A stretch of 64,000 nt of DNA from Rosa chinensis. Its lineage: Eukaryota > Streptophyta > Magnoliopsida > Rosales > Rosaceae. The stretch spans positions 77,571,824 through 77,635,823 of the forward strand of contig NC_037092.1 in the NCBI RefSeq assembly GCF_002994745.2. The letters are read 5' to 3'. Under the pieces are notes generated by a model. The model was given only the letters and a program-made list of their open reading frames with translations, ran no database searches and was not told the DNA's origin. The position numbers and the translations under genes are program-made. This document shows, one piece after another, positions 1 to 11,543 of this stretch. Within the stretch, counting starts at the first letter, position 1; every line of letters begins with the position of its first letter.

Positions 1-470
1 GATAAACTGCATAGCTAGAGTATAAGATCTTTACCCAAGAGGGAGAGCATCATACACTTAAGCAAAACTATGGTCTAAAGTACCTGAGAAGGACTTAGAT
101 ACGATTATTGTTATCAAAAGAGATGAAAGAATCTGTTAATTGCATCGAAACATAAATAGGATTCTTAGTGGTTGATTCTGATACCCTAGGTTTTATCATC
201 TTTACTTTTCAACTTATAAACTTTGTTTGTTTGTTTCTTTCTTTAATTTTCACATTATTTCTTTATTCAAAAATTCAAAAACCATATCTTCTTTATCTTA
301 ATTGTTCATTGTGATTCTATGTTTGGATTAATTGAGTTAGGATTTAAATTGATTATCAATTCTTAATTGGAACGACCTCGTACTTGGACACTATACTAAT
401 GATGATTCGTGCGTTTCCGAGTTTTAATTAAAAACCTTAAACATTGACAGATTTAATTGAATAATAAACT
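1..470. repeat. Possible LTR-retrotransposon end fragment
   Basis: AT-rich DNA without a credible ORF. Around 165-230 and 370-420 the wording (a 'gataccctaggtttta' stretch, then 'ggaacgacctcgtacttgg' followed by a 'gattcgtgcg' stretch) resembles what I remember of the 3' part of plant gypsy LTRs. No second copy, PBS or TSD is visible inside the window, so this is only a resemblance. Confidence 0.3.
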
Positions 471-2507
471 TCAAATATATAAAATCAAAATTGAACAATA
501 CCACAAAATTCAAAATCTGAAAAAAGTCCAAAATGCAAACCACAATTCATGGCACAATCAAACTAGAATAACGAACAATTAATATTAACAAAAGTCAAGC
601 CATATAATTTAAAATCAAACCAAGAAAAGATTGAGATTCAACGCCAATTACATGAAATTGTAAATCAAAACAAAATATTCCGAATGAGATGTCAATGCAG
701 GTAATAAAGTGAAAACTTGAACCAAGAAATTAGATCGACCAAGAGCATCAATTTGATCGATCAAGAGCAGCTTCCTTCTCTACATATGATGCGAGCTATG
801 TCTCTCTCGCTTACTCGAGAATATGACACAGGGTTGATATACGGGGTTATATGCTTAAGAGAAGGGAAAAAAATCAAGAGAAAAAGGACAAAACACTAGA
901 AAAAAAATTAGTAGCAGACTATTGAGTAAACAAAAAGGTCTTTCTAAATGTACCCAACAAATATCTAAATACACTCAACAAATATTTTACACCCAACAAA
1001 ATCATAAAATCTCTAACTACACCCAACAAGTTTTCCGATAATACCCTTATTTTTAAGTAAATCCAGCAAAATTCATATACCCAGCAAAACCTTATCGAGA
1101 TAAAGAATAAGTAATAACAAACTCCTAGTAGAACTCCTTTGTTATTCTTAGATGAAATTCATAACGACATTTTTAATGCTGATCTGGTAAAAAAGATTTA
1201 ATTTAATTAATCGTATTGATTGGTCCTATCCGGTGCTTTCTTTCTCGATCAAGCTAGAATACAGAGAATAGAGATGACGGTGATGGAGAAACCGTCTTGA
1301 ATCCATTCTCATTCACTTGGCTATCATCGATCGGTCCAACACTCAATTTGCTCGAATTGGTTCACTTCCCCCACTCTCGAGTCTCGATCTCTTTCTCTTT
1401 CTCTGCCCTAAGTCTCAATGCAGAAGTTATTATTTTTAATTGGGTTAAAACTCAAAACTCAGAGTTGACGAGGTCGATCAAGTTAGTTTATTGTTGCGCA
1501 TTCTAAAGCAGCATCAATATGGACTAGGGTGAGAATTAGCAAACTCAAATATGTACTATGGATCCTAGGTCACCAGTTTCCAATTGATTTCAGTGATATG
1601 AAGCTTTGGTACCCTTGAAATGAAGCTCAGTAATTTAATCCATTCTTTTCAACTTAATGCACAAACCCAGAGATGTGTTTCATTATGCAAGATACAAGAA
1701 ACTTGAGAAATAGTATGATGGTGCCAAAAGAGGCTCACGAGGTACAAAGAACATAAAGATGCAAACGTGAATCTGCAAGCATGGCACCTAGAATCACAAA
1801 ACCCAGGAACACTTGAAAATGTATTTTCTTCGATCAATTTAGCAGCAAAGTCTTTTATGTTGAATGATAAAAAAAAATGAACATACTTTATTAGAAGTCT
1901 CCGAAATCATAAATGCACTCACAATTTTGTTAATACCATGTGTATCAAAGCTAAGAGATGATGCAAAATGAAAAGCGAACCCAAATTTTTTGCTGGAAGA
2001 AAACCATGTTGTTATGTGAATACAGTGTTGTTGGGTACAAATACAAAACACAATTTCAACTTTTATGGTTCTTTTATTATTATCTTAGTTTACCATGGCT
2101 TTTAACGTCATTTCTTATCAAGATACAATGTCATTTCCTATTTTTGAGGAATTTTTTTTTCTTTTCTCAAAACAGCTTCCCAATATCTATCCCTATTTTA
2201 GAGAACGTGAAGAGAGAAAAAATAATAATTCTTATAACCACAGCAAACTCTAAAATTATAGGGAATTTTCTTTTAGGAAGTTTTCACATTCTCTCTATGT
2301 CATCGAAAATCTGTTGAAATTTTAGAAGAAAAATTATAGAGATTTTAAGTTTTTAGTCTCTATAATAGAGATTTTATAAGGAAGCTGTTGGAGATGATCT
2401 AAGATATTATTATCTTTTATTTTCTTTTTTACTTGTTAGTGTTTGTGTCCTTGTTGTATCTTTGTTTTTATTAAATCAAAGTTAGCTTTTTGATGAAAAA
2501 AAGAAAA
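471..2507. other. Gene-free AT-rich intergenic region
   Basis: No ORF here has recognisable protein character; those present are short and low in complexity. 940-1090 holds an irregular run of ACACCCAACAA-like words. 2165-2397 is annotated separately as MITE-like. 2498-2507 is one copy of the proposed target duplication of the neighbouring Mutator-like element. Confidence 0.6.
2165..2397. repeat. MITE-like imperfect inverted repeat
   Basis: The left side reads 'aacagcttccc...ctattttagagaa'. The right side (2340-2395), read on the other strand, gives 'tctccaacagcttcc...tctattatagaga'. The two arms are similar but not identical, and the interior is AT-rich and non-coding. The outer limits and a target duplication could not be fixed. 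A short palindromic non-autonomous DNA element is the best guess. Confidence 0.35.
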
Positions 2508-3118
2508 GAACAATTCTTAGGTTCACCCCTAAGGTGAATGAGCATATTCACCCTCTCTTGTGATTAACGCATAATAATTTTATAATTTTCTAATCTAACC
2601 ATTCATGTTGTATAATGTAATACAAAAATTAGCTCTGTAAAAAATCAATCAAATTGAAAACCTTTTAGTTATTCATTTCTATAAAATACACGGACGATTT
2701 ACCATAGTAGTAGTAAGTGTTGTTAGAACCATCCATTTGTTTGATTCAATTAGATAATTTAGCAAATTACCACTACCTACACTTTTAGGTTTTAGCCCAT
2801 AAATTACCATCAGCAAACCTGTTTTTTTTAATTCCCATGTGCTAGTGTGCAAGGCCCATGTGCAAGGTATTATCCCTTGCGGTCAGATTCCTTCTATTTT
2901 TTAATTATTTCTACTGACAAGTAAACTATGAAACTGCCCTTGTGATTTGGATAATGTAAATTAATACTGCTGAATGGCAGTAGCATTAGGAAAAAAGAAA
3001 TCTTTGTTTTTCTTAGAAACAACTCATTTATTTAATAATTCCAAAAACTATTTGTACATATTACAATATGAAACTTGGACACTATCATTTATCTCTGGCT
3101 TTGCTACTTCCGCATACA

Positions 3119-3315
3119 AGCAGTAGTGTACTGAGGATTAGTAGTATGTCACTCCCAGCAGTATACTAGCCCCAGTAGTATACTGACGCTCAGTAGTGTA
3201 CTGATCCGTAGTAGTGTACTGAGGATTAGTAGTATGTCACCCCCAGTAGTATACTGACCCTCAGTAGTATACTGATCCGCAGTAGTGTACTGGCCCCCAG
3301 CAGTATACTAGCCTG
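3119..3315. repeat. Minisatellite (CAGTAGTRTACTG family)
   Basis: About ten irregular copies of an 18-19 bp word built on CAGTAGTGTACTG or CAGTAGTATACTG are separated by short linkers such as 'accct', 'atccg' and 'cccc'. A longer unit (starting CAGTAGTGTACTGAGGATTAG and running to GTATGTCAC) recurs after roughly 90 bp, showing higher-order duplication. It lies inside the Mutator-like element. Confidence 0.8.
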
Positions 3316-3639
3316 GCCTTCTCGCGTTTGCTCGCTTCAGCATTGCTTTCATTAGCTCCATCCTAATCCAATAAGAAAGTACCATAAACCCAAAACTAAA
3401 GCATTACACAACACCACCAATCTAATAAGCTAGAAAGTACCATAAACACAAAACTAAAGCTACTGACCCTCAATATAAAACTGAGAATCCACCAAATACA
3501 GGGAAAAAAAATTGAAATTCAATTTTATTCAGCACCAATTATTTGGTCATACTTTCAGATCAAAAACCAGTGAAATAGCTTACCCATGCCAAAACCTATG
3601 ACAAAATGAGGCTAAAGGTACTGACCCTCAGAATTTCTC

Positions 3640-3940
3640 AACCAAATTTGGATTCGCAGCCTTGCTAGCCTCCCTTCGCTGGATTCGCAGACTCCCTTCG
3701 CCGGATTCGCAACCTCAGTTCGCCGGTTGCTTTGCAGCCTCGGTTCGCCAGATTCGCTGCCTCGATTAGCCGGATTCTCCTCCTCACTTCGCCGGCTTCG
3801 CAGCCTTGCTTCACCTGATTCGCAGCCTTGCTTCACCTGATTCGCAGCCTCCCTTCGCCTGCTTTGCAGCCTCGGTTCGCCTGTTGCTTTGCAGCCTCGG
3901 TTCGCCGAATTCGCCGCCTCGCTTCGCCGGATTCGTTCTC
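3640..3940. repeat. Minisatellite (TTCGCCGGATTCGCAGCCT family)
   Basis: GC-rich irregular tandem copies of a roughly 20-24 bp word (TTCGCCGGATTCGCAGCCTC with variants TTCACCTGATTCGCAGCCT and TTCGCCGGTTGCTTTGCAG). The composition contrasts strongly with the AT-rich flanks. The reading frames it opens on both strands are repeat artefacts. Confidence 0.8.
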
Positions 3941-3957
3941 GATCCAGATCTAGATAT

Positions 3958-3960
<3 letters not shown>

Positions 3961-4000
<40 letters not shown>
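3961..4000. repeat. (CT)20 microsatellite
   Basis: Twenty uninterrupted CT dinucleotides immediately after the GC-rich minisatellite, inside the Mutator-like element. Confidence 0.97.
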
Positions 4001-4003
<3 letters not shown>

Positions 4004-4507
4004 CTGTCTTCCTCTATTATTTGTGTTAAGGGACATTTTTGTCATAAAAAAAAAATATATAATAAAAAAATTGCCCACGTGTCCACATAGACTTTATGAG
4101 CTTACCGCATGAAAATAAGACCCGTGGACTCTGCGCGTGGCAATTATTTGAATGAGTTTGTAATTATTGGTAATCTGCTCTAGATAATTAAACGATTTTC
4201 GATTTGATTGACTTTTTACAGAGATGATCTTTAAAGGATAATTGAGGATATAGATGGTTAGATTATAAATTTATTAAATTAAAATATGTTAATCGACAAC
4301 GGGGGTGAATATGCTCGTTTACCGTAGGGGTGAACCTAAAATTGTCCAAAAAGAAAAAAAGGAGGGACTAGTAAAGACTTTACAACATTGGTCCCAGTGG
4401 CAGCCGAGAAGTGTCAATAACAGTTTCCTAATATTAAATGAGAAACCGAAAATGGACGAGGTTTTTGAAAAAAGCATATGTACAAGTAGTGCAGACGAAG
4501 AGTTTAA

Positions 4508-7500
4508 TTATTTGCATCTGCTCAACTCTTGTTGTTGCATCACAACAATGGAGGCCTTACAATCGACATCAGGTGATGCAAGCAAGTCTCCTATTATCCC
4601 CAACTCCGGAAATTCGCACCATTCGGAAAGCCCTACTGTCTGAGGTGACTCTAACTTATGACTTCTCCCAACTATGATTATATCATACTCTTCCACCATA
4701 GACCTTAATAGAAAGGCTGTTTGCGGTCCATCTTTCACCATTTCCTCTAAATATATTACAAGACCTTCACCCACATGGTTATATTTGAACTCCTTCAATA
4801 CCTCTGCATCCAGTATTTTATCCCATTCCCCACCAGCATATTCATTACCCATGGCCACTAAATGGATTACTGTTAACCTAATCGTCGAGTCCCTGGCCAT
4901 TCTTTTGGCAAAGGTCAATGCCTCCCTGTCATCTTTCCCTCCCAAGAAGACTACAGCAACCGAAAATGTTGATAGTGTGGATACAACAGAGGTGGACCGA
5001 CCTAAATGTCCCCGATCCACAAGGATACCAACGGAACAAGGAGCTCTTTCGAGTACACTGAAGTTTAGTGTCCTTATAGTATTGTCTTCCGACTCAATAC
5101 TGGACCCGTCAATCGACCATTTTCGATGAAATGGGAGGATTATTAGGGATGTGAGCTTGTCCATTGCAAGCGTGCATATGTCTTCATGCATGATATTTGG
5201 TGGAGAGATTGCTGTGAATATGCTCAAATTAACAGCACCACGATTTTCTTTCTCAAACTGATTGAAATAAAGAATCACATTTGCTGAATATGTATTAACA
5301 TGGGAAACTGTTTTCCCCTGCACTTGGTGGGAGATAAATATGGGAGCCGTTCTGCCGATTAATTCGATGAGATGGAGTACACAAACATTAATGGGGTTTT
5401 CTTTAGATGGACACGCTGCATCAAGTAGATTGATCACTGCAGGCATGTTAGATGACCTGTGGATGCAGGTGAGAATTTTGAGCTCTGCATTAGGTTTCAA
5501 ATGCATAATGTCCCTTCTCTCGTAGCCTGCGTATTTTCTTGAAGGATCATAGAGGCGCTTCACTATAATAGGCACGAGAGTTGAAGTCACTACAACGCTA
5601 GCGAGTGTCACAGCATACACAGAATCAGCAGAATCATCTATCATCTGTATAAGAATATAAATTAGTGCCCAATTTTTAATTCGTATGATTATTAACATCA
5701 CACAACTTTAATTCCGTACTCAAACTCTAAATTGTCCCAATTGAGTATCCAAACTATTGACCATGCTTAATTAGGCGCAAGGCGCGTGTAGTAATGCTAG
5801 TTTTCTTAATTTATAGGTGTACTTACCCGGGTGTCGCTGTACCAAGTATAGGTGCCAAGGTGGATAATCCCTCTGCAGCTCAAAATGAGAGCAAGAACAA
5901 ATGCATCGGTTAAGGGAACCTTAAAATATAACGGAGCGACCATGGTGGCTAATATTTTGACCACAAAAATGAGGACTATGAGGATTATAGTTAGCTGTGT
6001 TCTTGGATCGTCCAATCTGATCGACCCAAAATCAGCCCTCATTGCATATGTAGTCACAAAAAGGGGTAGAAACACTTCGAAAACAAAGAGATGGAATTTC
6101 TCTTCCAAAGCCGATCCCAGAGGTTGTCCAGCTGGGACAGCCAAACCAAATATGAGAGGGCCAAAATGAAATGTCTGGCCGTATAGATGTGAACCTATTC
6201 CAGACACAAACACCAGCAGGACTATGGCATTGAGATAGATTTTCTGGACTGGCCTGTTGTCCGGGGTCTTCCTAACAACCCATAACATTATTGGTCTAAA
6301 TATTACCGCAACAGAAGTAACGTAACCAAAGGCTATTGCGAGGTGTACTAAATCCCTCTGATCCCCTTCATTAGTTATGGATGAAATTGATCTGTTAACA
6401 AACTGGAGAAACAGACTTAAGAGCTCACAGACTATGGTCGCAGTCAGGCTTAACCGGCCCATTTCAGAATTGAGGAGCTTCAGTTCCTCGAGAAGGAGAG
6501 AAACAACCGGAAAAAAAGTTAGTGTATGTATGGCAGTCACAACCGTAAGCCTGTCGGTTTTTTCCTTGTCAATGCCAAATACAGGTCCTGCGGTAAGCTT
6601 TTGAAGACTTATACCGCTGACCAAAGGGACCAACGTGCATAAAGTACCGGTGAGGATCGCTTTACGTCCAATTCTTCTTATCATTTCCACCTCCATTTTC
6701 ACTCCAATGACGAACAGAAAGAGTCCAAAGCCAAGCTCACCCAGAACACTAATTACTTCTTGACTGTCTACAGGAAATGTTAGTTCGGCCAACTTCTTAT
6801 CCGTCCCGAGGAGGCTGAGGTTTTTGCCAAGGTGGCCGAGGAGTATACCCGCCTGAGTTCACAAAAATCATCTCAACGATTCAGTAAGAATACAAGTAAT
6901 TAATGAGCCCCAAGAGTAGGCAGCACTAAATCTATATATTAATTGATATTTCTGTTATTGACACCTAAATACATTTAAATCCAAAACAAGATCATCATCA
7001 TTATAGATAATATCAGCATAAAAACAGAAGCAACCGATTAGATTCGGGGAAATTAATCAAAATATACATATCTCGGAAGACTCGAGGCATTTTTTGTGTT
7101 GATGCATGTACGATTAGGTCCAAAGGTGTCAAAGAACCGTATATCTTTTGGATTTAACAGGACCAAAGCACAGTAGTAAACCCTAAACATAAAACATGCC
7201 ACATTGACGTGCATTAACTCATATACTAAGGAATCTTGAAACCCGATGACTAGAGGAATGCATATAATATAATGGGTACAGTGATGCTATGTTAACATTT
7301 CTCATATATCAACTATTTTTACCCCTTTAAGGACTCATGTTACCACTTTAAGGACTAATATTACTATTTTGAGGACTCATATGGTAAACTAAGAAAATTT
7401 GCCACTTTAAGGACTCATGTTGCCACTTTGAAGACTAATATTATTTTGAGTACTCATGTGGTAACTAAGAAAATTTACTACTTTAAGGACTCATGTTACT

Positions 7501-7892
7501 ACTTTAAGGACTAATATTACTATTTTGAGGACTCATTTTACCACTTTTAAGGCAATTGTATGCATGTCATACGTTAACACATTGTAGAATTTTCCATAAT
7601 ATATAAGGCTCCAACGTGATATTAATTGATGTCAAAAATAAGAGGAATACAAGAAGGAAAGAAAAACAGCACATACAAGAAGCTGGCTGTTGAACTTAGA
7701 GATATGAAACTTCTTCATAATTAAATGGAGGACTTGGGTGATGATGAAAATGATGGCCATCTGCATTTCCAGCATCGGAAGGGAAAACCCCAGTCCCCAA
7801 CGATCTTTCTTCCCTTTTATTCCCTCCGAATGTACATTGGGAGGCAATTGAATACACTGCACATTAGTTACCGGATGATATGCATCTCCCAT
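4508..7892 (-). CDS. CHX-type cation/H+ antiporter, three exons
   Basis: Predicted monovalent cation/H+ exchanger (CPA2 family, plant CHX subfamily) of an endomembrane or plasma membrane. The model is exon 1 7892-7677, exon 2 6852-5827, exon 3 5644-4508. Donors are GTATGT and GTAAGT, acceptors are CAG, and both introns are phase 0, giving 792 aa, a normal CHX length. Exon 1 gives the N-terminal tail and start of the first membrane helix (MAIIFIITQVLHLI). Exon 2 is the multi-helix exchanger domain: it opens with AGILLGHLG and includes ELGFGLFLFVIGVKMEVEMI and LFLPLFVTTYAMR-like stretches. Exon 3 begins before the hallmark LYDPSRKYAGY and then forms the long hydrophilic C-terminal domain ending MQQQELSRCK. 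The acidic motif often seen mid-domain in CHX proteins (ND or SD) seems to read CE here (TATIVCELL), which may alter ion coupling; that alignment is by eye. No frameshift or internal stop was found. The exact CHX subclade is not assigned. Confidence 0.9.
7270..7600. repeat. MITE-like insertion with internal tandem repeats in CHX intron 1
   Basis: Units of CCACTTTAAGGACTCATGTT and CTTTAAGGACTAATATTACT, ending GAGGACTCAT, recur three to four times between 7318 and 7550. Outside them are imperfectly inverted ends (left 'ataatgggtacagtgatgctatgttaaca'-like; right, read on the other strand, 'attatggaaaattctacaatgtgttaac'-like). A DNA-transposon derivative is likely. The whole unit lies within intron 1 of the antiporter gene. 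Confidence 0.55.
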
Positions 7893-8057
7893 GGCGGATT
7901 ATTCCGGCGCCTTTGATCTCTTTCAATAGAAAACAAGGCAAAGGAATGAACGTGATTTGGGTTTTTTTTTTTTTTTTTTTTTTTACCCGGTCGTCTTCCC
8001 AAAAAATTGAGCTCTGTAATAATATTACAAATTTGTGCTCTGTAATAACATTTTTTT

Positions 8058-8068
8058 ATATTTATATA
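8058..8068 (-). promoter_or_regulatory. Candidate TATA box of the CHX gene
   Basis: On the minus strand the sequence reads TATATAAATAT about 165 bp upstream of the CHX ATG. A 23-bp A tract (7962-7984, T on the plus strand) lies between it and the ATG and would fall in the leader. Position and wording fit a plant TATA box; there is no direct evidence for transcription start. Confidence 0.4.
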
Positions 8069-8297
8069 GAATCGCAAGTTTGTTTCAGTCAAAGGGTTTT
8101 AATGTATTAGTTCAGTAGAAACAGATAACGAACAGCAACAAAAGTCAGTTAGGTACTTAGAACTTAGGTGCATTTGCGTTTTTATAGGACAACGTTAATA
8201 CTCATGTGCATAATTATAGTCTGATTAAGTTCATGATAATAACAACGAAACTGAAATGTTCACCTGATAATTGAATTTGTGTTGTGATTTTGGATTC

Positions 8298-8459
8298 TGT
8301 TAGGATTATTGTTGAGATCTGTTGTTTTCAATCAGCCTTTAAGTTCCTAATTAGTGAAGTTAGTTATCCTTCGAATTAGCTTAATTAGGGTTATCTGTTT
8401 CTGTCCATACTGACCGTCAGTATTGTGACACGTGTACCTCATCTGCTGCCCTTCATTTA
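8298..8459 (+). repeat. Copia-like LTR fragment, left part
   Basis: It starts TGTTAGGATTATTG, as many plant Copia LTRs do, and continues with 'ttagttatcc' and 'cacgtg' words. If the Harbinger element is removed, 8459 joins 14286-14343, which reads TATAAATAGACC and then 'tgtaataactt...atgtaata', the usual TATA/R region of such LTRs. No internal Copia domain is seen, so a solo or truncated LTR is inferred. Confidence 0.4.
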
Positions 8460-8934
8460 GGCTGTGTTTGGATCAGGGACTCTACGGAGGGAGATGACTT
8501 TTCGCGGGGATTCTAATATCCCTCACCACAAGTCCCTTGTTTGGCAAAAAACTCCAGAGGGACTTGAATGACCTCGGATTTTAAGAAAGGGATATTAGGA
8601 GGGATCTTTATTAATGAGAATCCCTTGTATGAGTTCCGCCTCTTTAGGCGTAACTTTGAAATTTCAAAAACCAAAGCAACGTGACCGGACCACCTTGATT
8701 TCTCGCGAATTCCTATCCTTGAATCGCTGATTCTCAGGTTTGTTCTACACTCTGGGCTTGTGTTTCTCTTTGTAATCTAGGGTTATATGGTTGAGTTTTG
8801 CGTTTTTCGATCTCTAATTTTGGCGATCTATGGTTATGTGTTTATTATACTTGATAATTCTTCAGTAAGCTGCTAGCTTGTATTTGTTTCTGGGATATGA
8901 GACTTGTTCTGGGTTTTGTGGGTTGTGTTTTTGG

Positions 8935-9316
8935 CAATGTTCTAAAAAAGGGCCTAGGCAACGCCTAGGCGCTAGGCTGTAAGGAATCGATCGGAGTTTT
9001 TCCTAGGCGTTGCCCTTAGGTGCTGGGCTACTAGGCGGGCTAGGCAGTGCTAGGTGGTGCCTCTTAGGCAGTGCTAGGCGGTTCTAGGCCGTACTAGGCG
9101 GTCCTAGGAAGGGACTAGGCGGCCTAAACCCTACTTTATTCTATATTTTGACTATTTTTATATTTATAATTAATTTTTAGACTTTAAATATTTTTATTTT
9201 TATTATTATAGGTCATAAAAATAATTTAAAAACTAAAAAAATAAAAACCGCCTAGTCCCTAGGCGCTAGTCCCCGGGTCACCGCCCGACTAGTGCCTAGC
9301 GTTTTTTAGAACCTTG
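8935..9316. mobile_element. hAT-type MITE (CTAGGC-rich foldback)
   Basis: The termini are CAATGTTCTAAAAA on the left and, on the other strand, CAAGGTTCTAAAAAACGC on the right. A perfect 8-bp target duplication GTTTTTGG (8927-8934 and 9317-9324) fits the hAT superfamily. Both arms are full of CTAGGC/GCCTAG words able to fold into a long hairpin, with an AT-rich middle. It is 382 bp long and non-coding, nested in the Harbinger element. Confidence 0.85.
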
Positions 9317-9324
9317 GTTTTTGG

Positions 9325-11536
9325 GTTTTGTGGGTTGTGTTTGAGGTATCTGTAATGGGTTTTGAGGTATCTATAATGTGTTTGAGAAGCTAAGCACCTT
9401 CTTCTTCTTCACAGAGAACGAGAAAGAAGGAGAAGCTCTCAACTCTCTTTCAGTCTTTCTATTCAATTGGAATCGATTTTCTCTCATTAATTGCAAATAG
9501 AAACCATCAATGTTTCAGTCACTGATATTATCTCTCCGACCTCTATTTACTCAATGTGGTTTGGTTTGTAAGTCTATGTTTGTAACCTGTGTATGCCTAT
9601 ATAAATAAAGTTTTACATTCATGTTCATGACCCATTGCTAAGCATTGCTTTTCTTTGGCTATCATAATATGTATATGTCAATAATTTGATCCAATTTTTG
9701 TAAAATGTTAGTAGTTTCAGGATAGGAGAGAGAATTTCAGAATATGTATATATAACTGAATGTTCAAAGCTTAGAGGCAATCTTAGACCATAAATTAAGC
9801 ATAGTACCTTAGTGGCTGGTGTTTGAATACATTGTTGCATTAGATACTTTGTGCCACTTCTCATAACCTCAGTTAATATTGGTGCCACATATTTTTTCTT
9901 TCACTAGGCACAAGTAATTTTGTGATGCCATAGCTACGCTAGCTAGGTAGACAGCTACATAGGCAAAGTGCATTTCACTCCAGCTGTACATTACAAGCGT
10001 CAAAGAGAGACGTACTTACATATACCTTGTTAGGAATTTGCAGTTACCAGAGTAGCATCCATCAACAATTTTACTAAACATATAAAAGAAGGGATTTCAG
10101 TGCTCCTTTACTTGATTGATCTGTTTTAGGCATCCTTTACTTGTACTTGTACGATTTGATGTTGTACATCCATATTTACTTGGGTGAAATTTTAGGATGT
10201 CAACTTTATATGAATTAGTTGAAAACAGAATACATGCAGAGCACTAAGTTTTTCTGCAGTAAATATCTTTGCAAACCCTGTTATTTTGTAGTTGTGTTAA
10301 TCTAGAATATTGGTAGCAAGCAACAAGTTAAGGTTCAGTTTAACTACAAGGGTCAATGTCCAACGTCTTTGTTCTTGGGTGTTGTGTGCCATGTTGTAAC
10401 ATAACCTGCCGTAAGATTAATTAAGGTTTTTCTCAATGTCTCTTTGCTTTAGAATTTTTGTCATATTTCTACTTGTTCTTTGTGTTTGTATGGTCTTTGT
10501 TGCAGATGTTTTCCTTCTGTTACTTCTATTCTTTGTGCTTTGCTCTGTGATTATTTCTTTGGGTTGCCTATGAGGTAGTTCTTATATGTGCTTTTCAATT
10601 TTTGATGTTTTGGTATTATTGCACAAATGGGGTCTTAGTTTTCTATGGTTGCTATTTATGCAAGTTTTCATTGTTTGATTCTACTTTCTGCATGGGCATG
10701 TTTATTTATATCAAATTCGAATAATAATATTGGCAACCCGTTCATAGTATTGCCCAAACAGTAAACTCCTATGTCCTCAAACAGTAAAGATTCTTTATTA
10801 TGTTAATAGGAGCAGGTGTACTCGCTTATACATCTAGGGGTTGTGGACCTAGATCCATCCATAACAATGTTCATCATTTTGCCTTTCAGCTACTGTGAAT
10901 GCTACAACTTTAGGAACTAACTATAGAGATCCGTTGCTGCTACCTTTTGAGGTTCCCCCTTCTTCTCTCTAATATTGTGACTTGAATATGGGATTTGACA
11001 TTGTGTTGTTTAAGAGTGTGATATAATTTGATTTACCCAAGCGACTAGTATATAATGGGGAATACACCAATCCACTTGAATCATCAAAAAAGTTGTGAAG
11101 TAACCTGGCATGATACATTAGGTTGTTGATTATTGGTTGGCCTTGTTTGTTTTTACTGAAAATGGGTATCTGGAAAAATAACATGCGTCTTCTTGGCCTT
11201 GGTCTCTCTACTTCTGTTTACATTCTACTTCTTGTACCATTGAACTTCATGGTCCTTTCTTTGATCAAAGAAAGAGTAGTACTTCAAAGGAAACATGTCA
11301 CTAGTTGTTGAAACTCATGTATTTATGATATAATACATATAGAAAATGTTGTTGTTCATTCTAAAAAAAAGTTAGTTCCTCGTGAAGAAGGAGCTGGTTT
11401 AGACTTGTCAACATGGCATACTTGGTCTTCTCTTGCACAAATTATTTCTTTCGTCTTCTACTATATACTTTTCTTCTTTGGCATACTATCTTCTAGTGTG
11501 TGTGTGTGTATATATATATCTTTTAGAATGCATATT
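9325..11536. other. Non-coding interior of the Harbinger element
   Basis: T-rich, intron-like DNA with several short candidate exon edges (for example 'tttgcctttcag' near 10880). None of the reading frames has recognisable domain content. Confidence 0.5.
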
Positions 11537-11543
11537 TAAATTA

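Larger units (their letters stand above)
2508..4347. mobile_element. Non-autonomous Mutator-like element with ~175 bp TIRs
   Basis: The left arm (2508 to about 2690) and the reverse complement of the right arm (about 4170 to 4347) share long stretches: the terminal 'acaatt.tTAGGTTCACCCCTA', then 'GAGCATATTCACCC', 'ATCTAACCAT' and 'CTCTGTAAAAA.TCAATCAAAT'. A perfect 10-bp direct repeat AAAAAGAAAA flanks it (2498-2507 and 4348-4357). Long TIRs with a 9-11 bp target duplication are typical of MULEs. The flanks are A-rich, so part of that match could be chance. The interior contains two minisatellites and a (CT)20 tract and no transposase, so it must depend on an autonomous partner. It ends 160 bp downstream of the CHX stop codon. 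Confidence 0.75.

Noticed and set aside
1297..2317. Small ORFs in the first 2.5 kb
   Set aside because: Low-complexity or random AT-rich frames, no conserved motifs, no supporting splice or promoter context.
3119..3940. Spaced direct repeats that could look like a CRISPR array
   Set aside because: Repeats are contiguous and irregular without unique spacers, in a plant genome; they are minisatellites.
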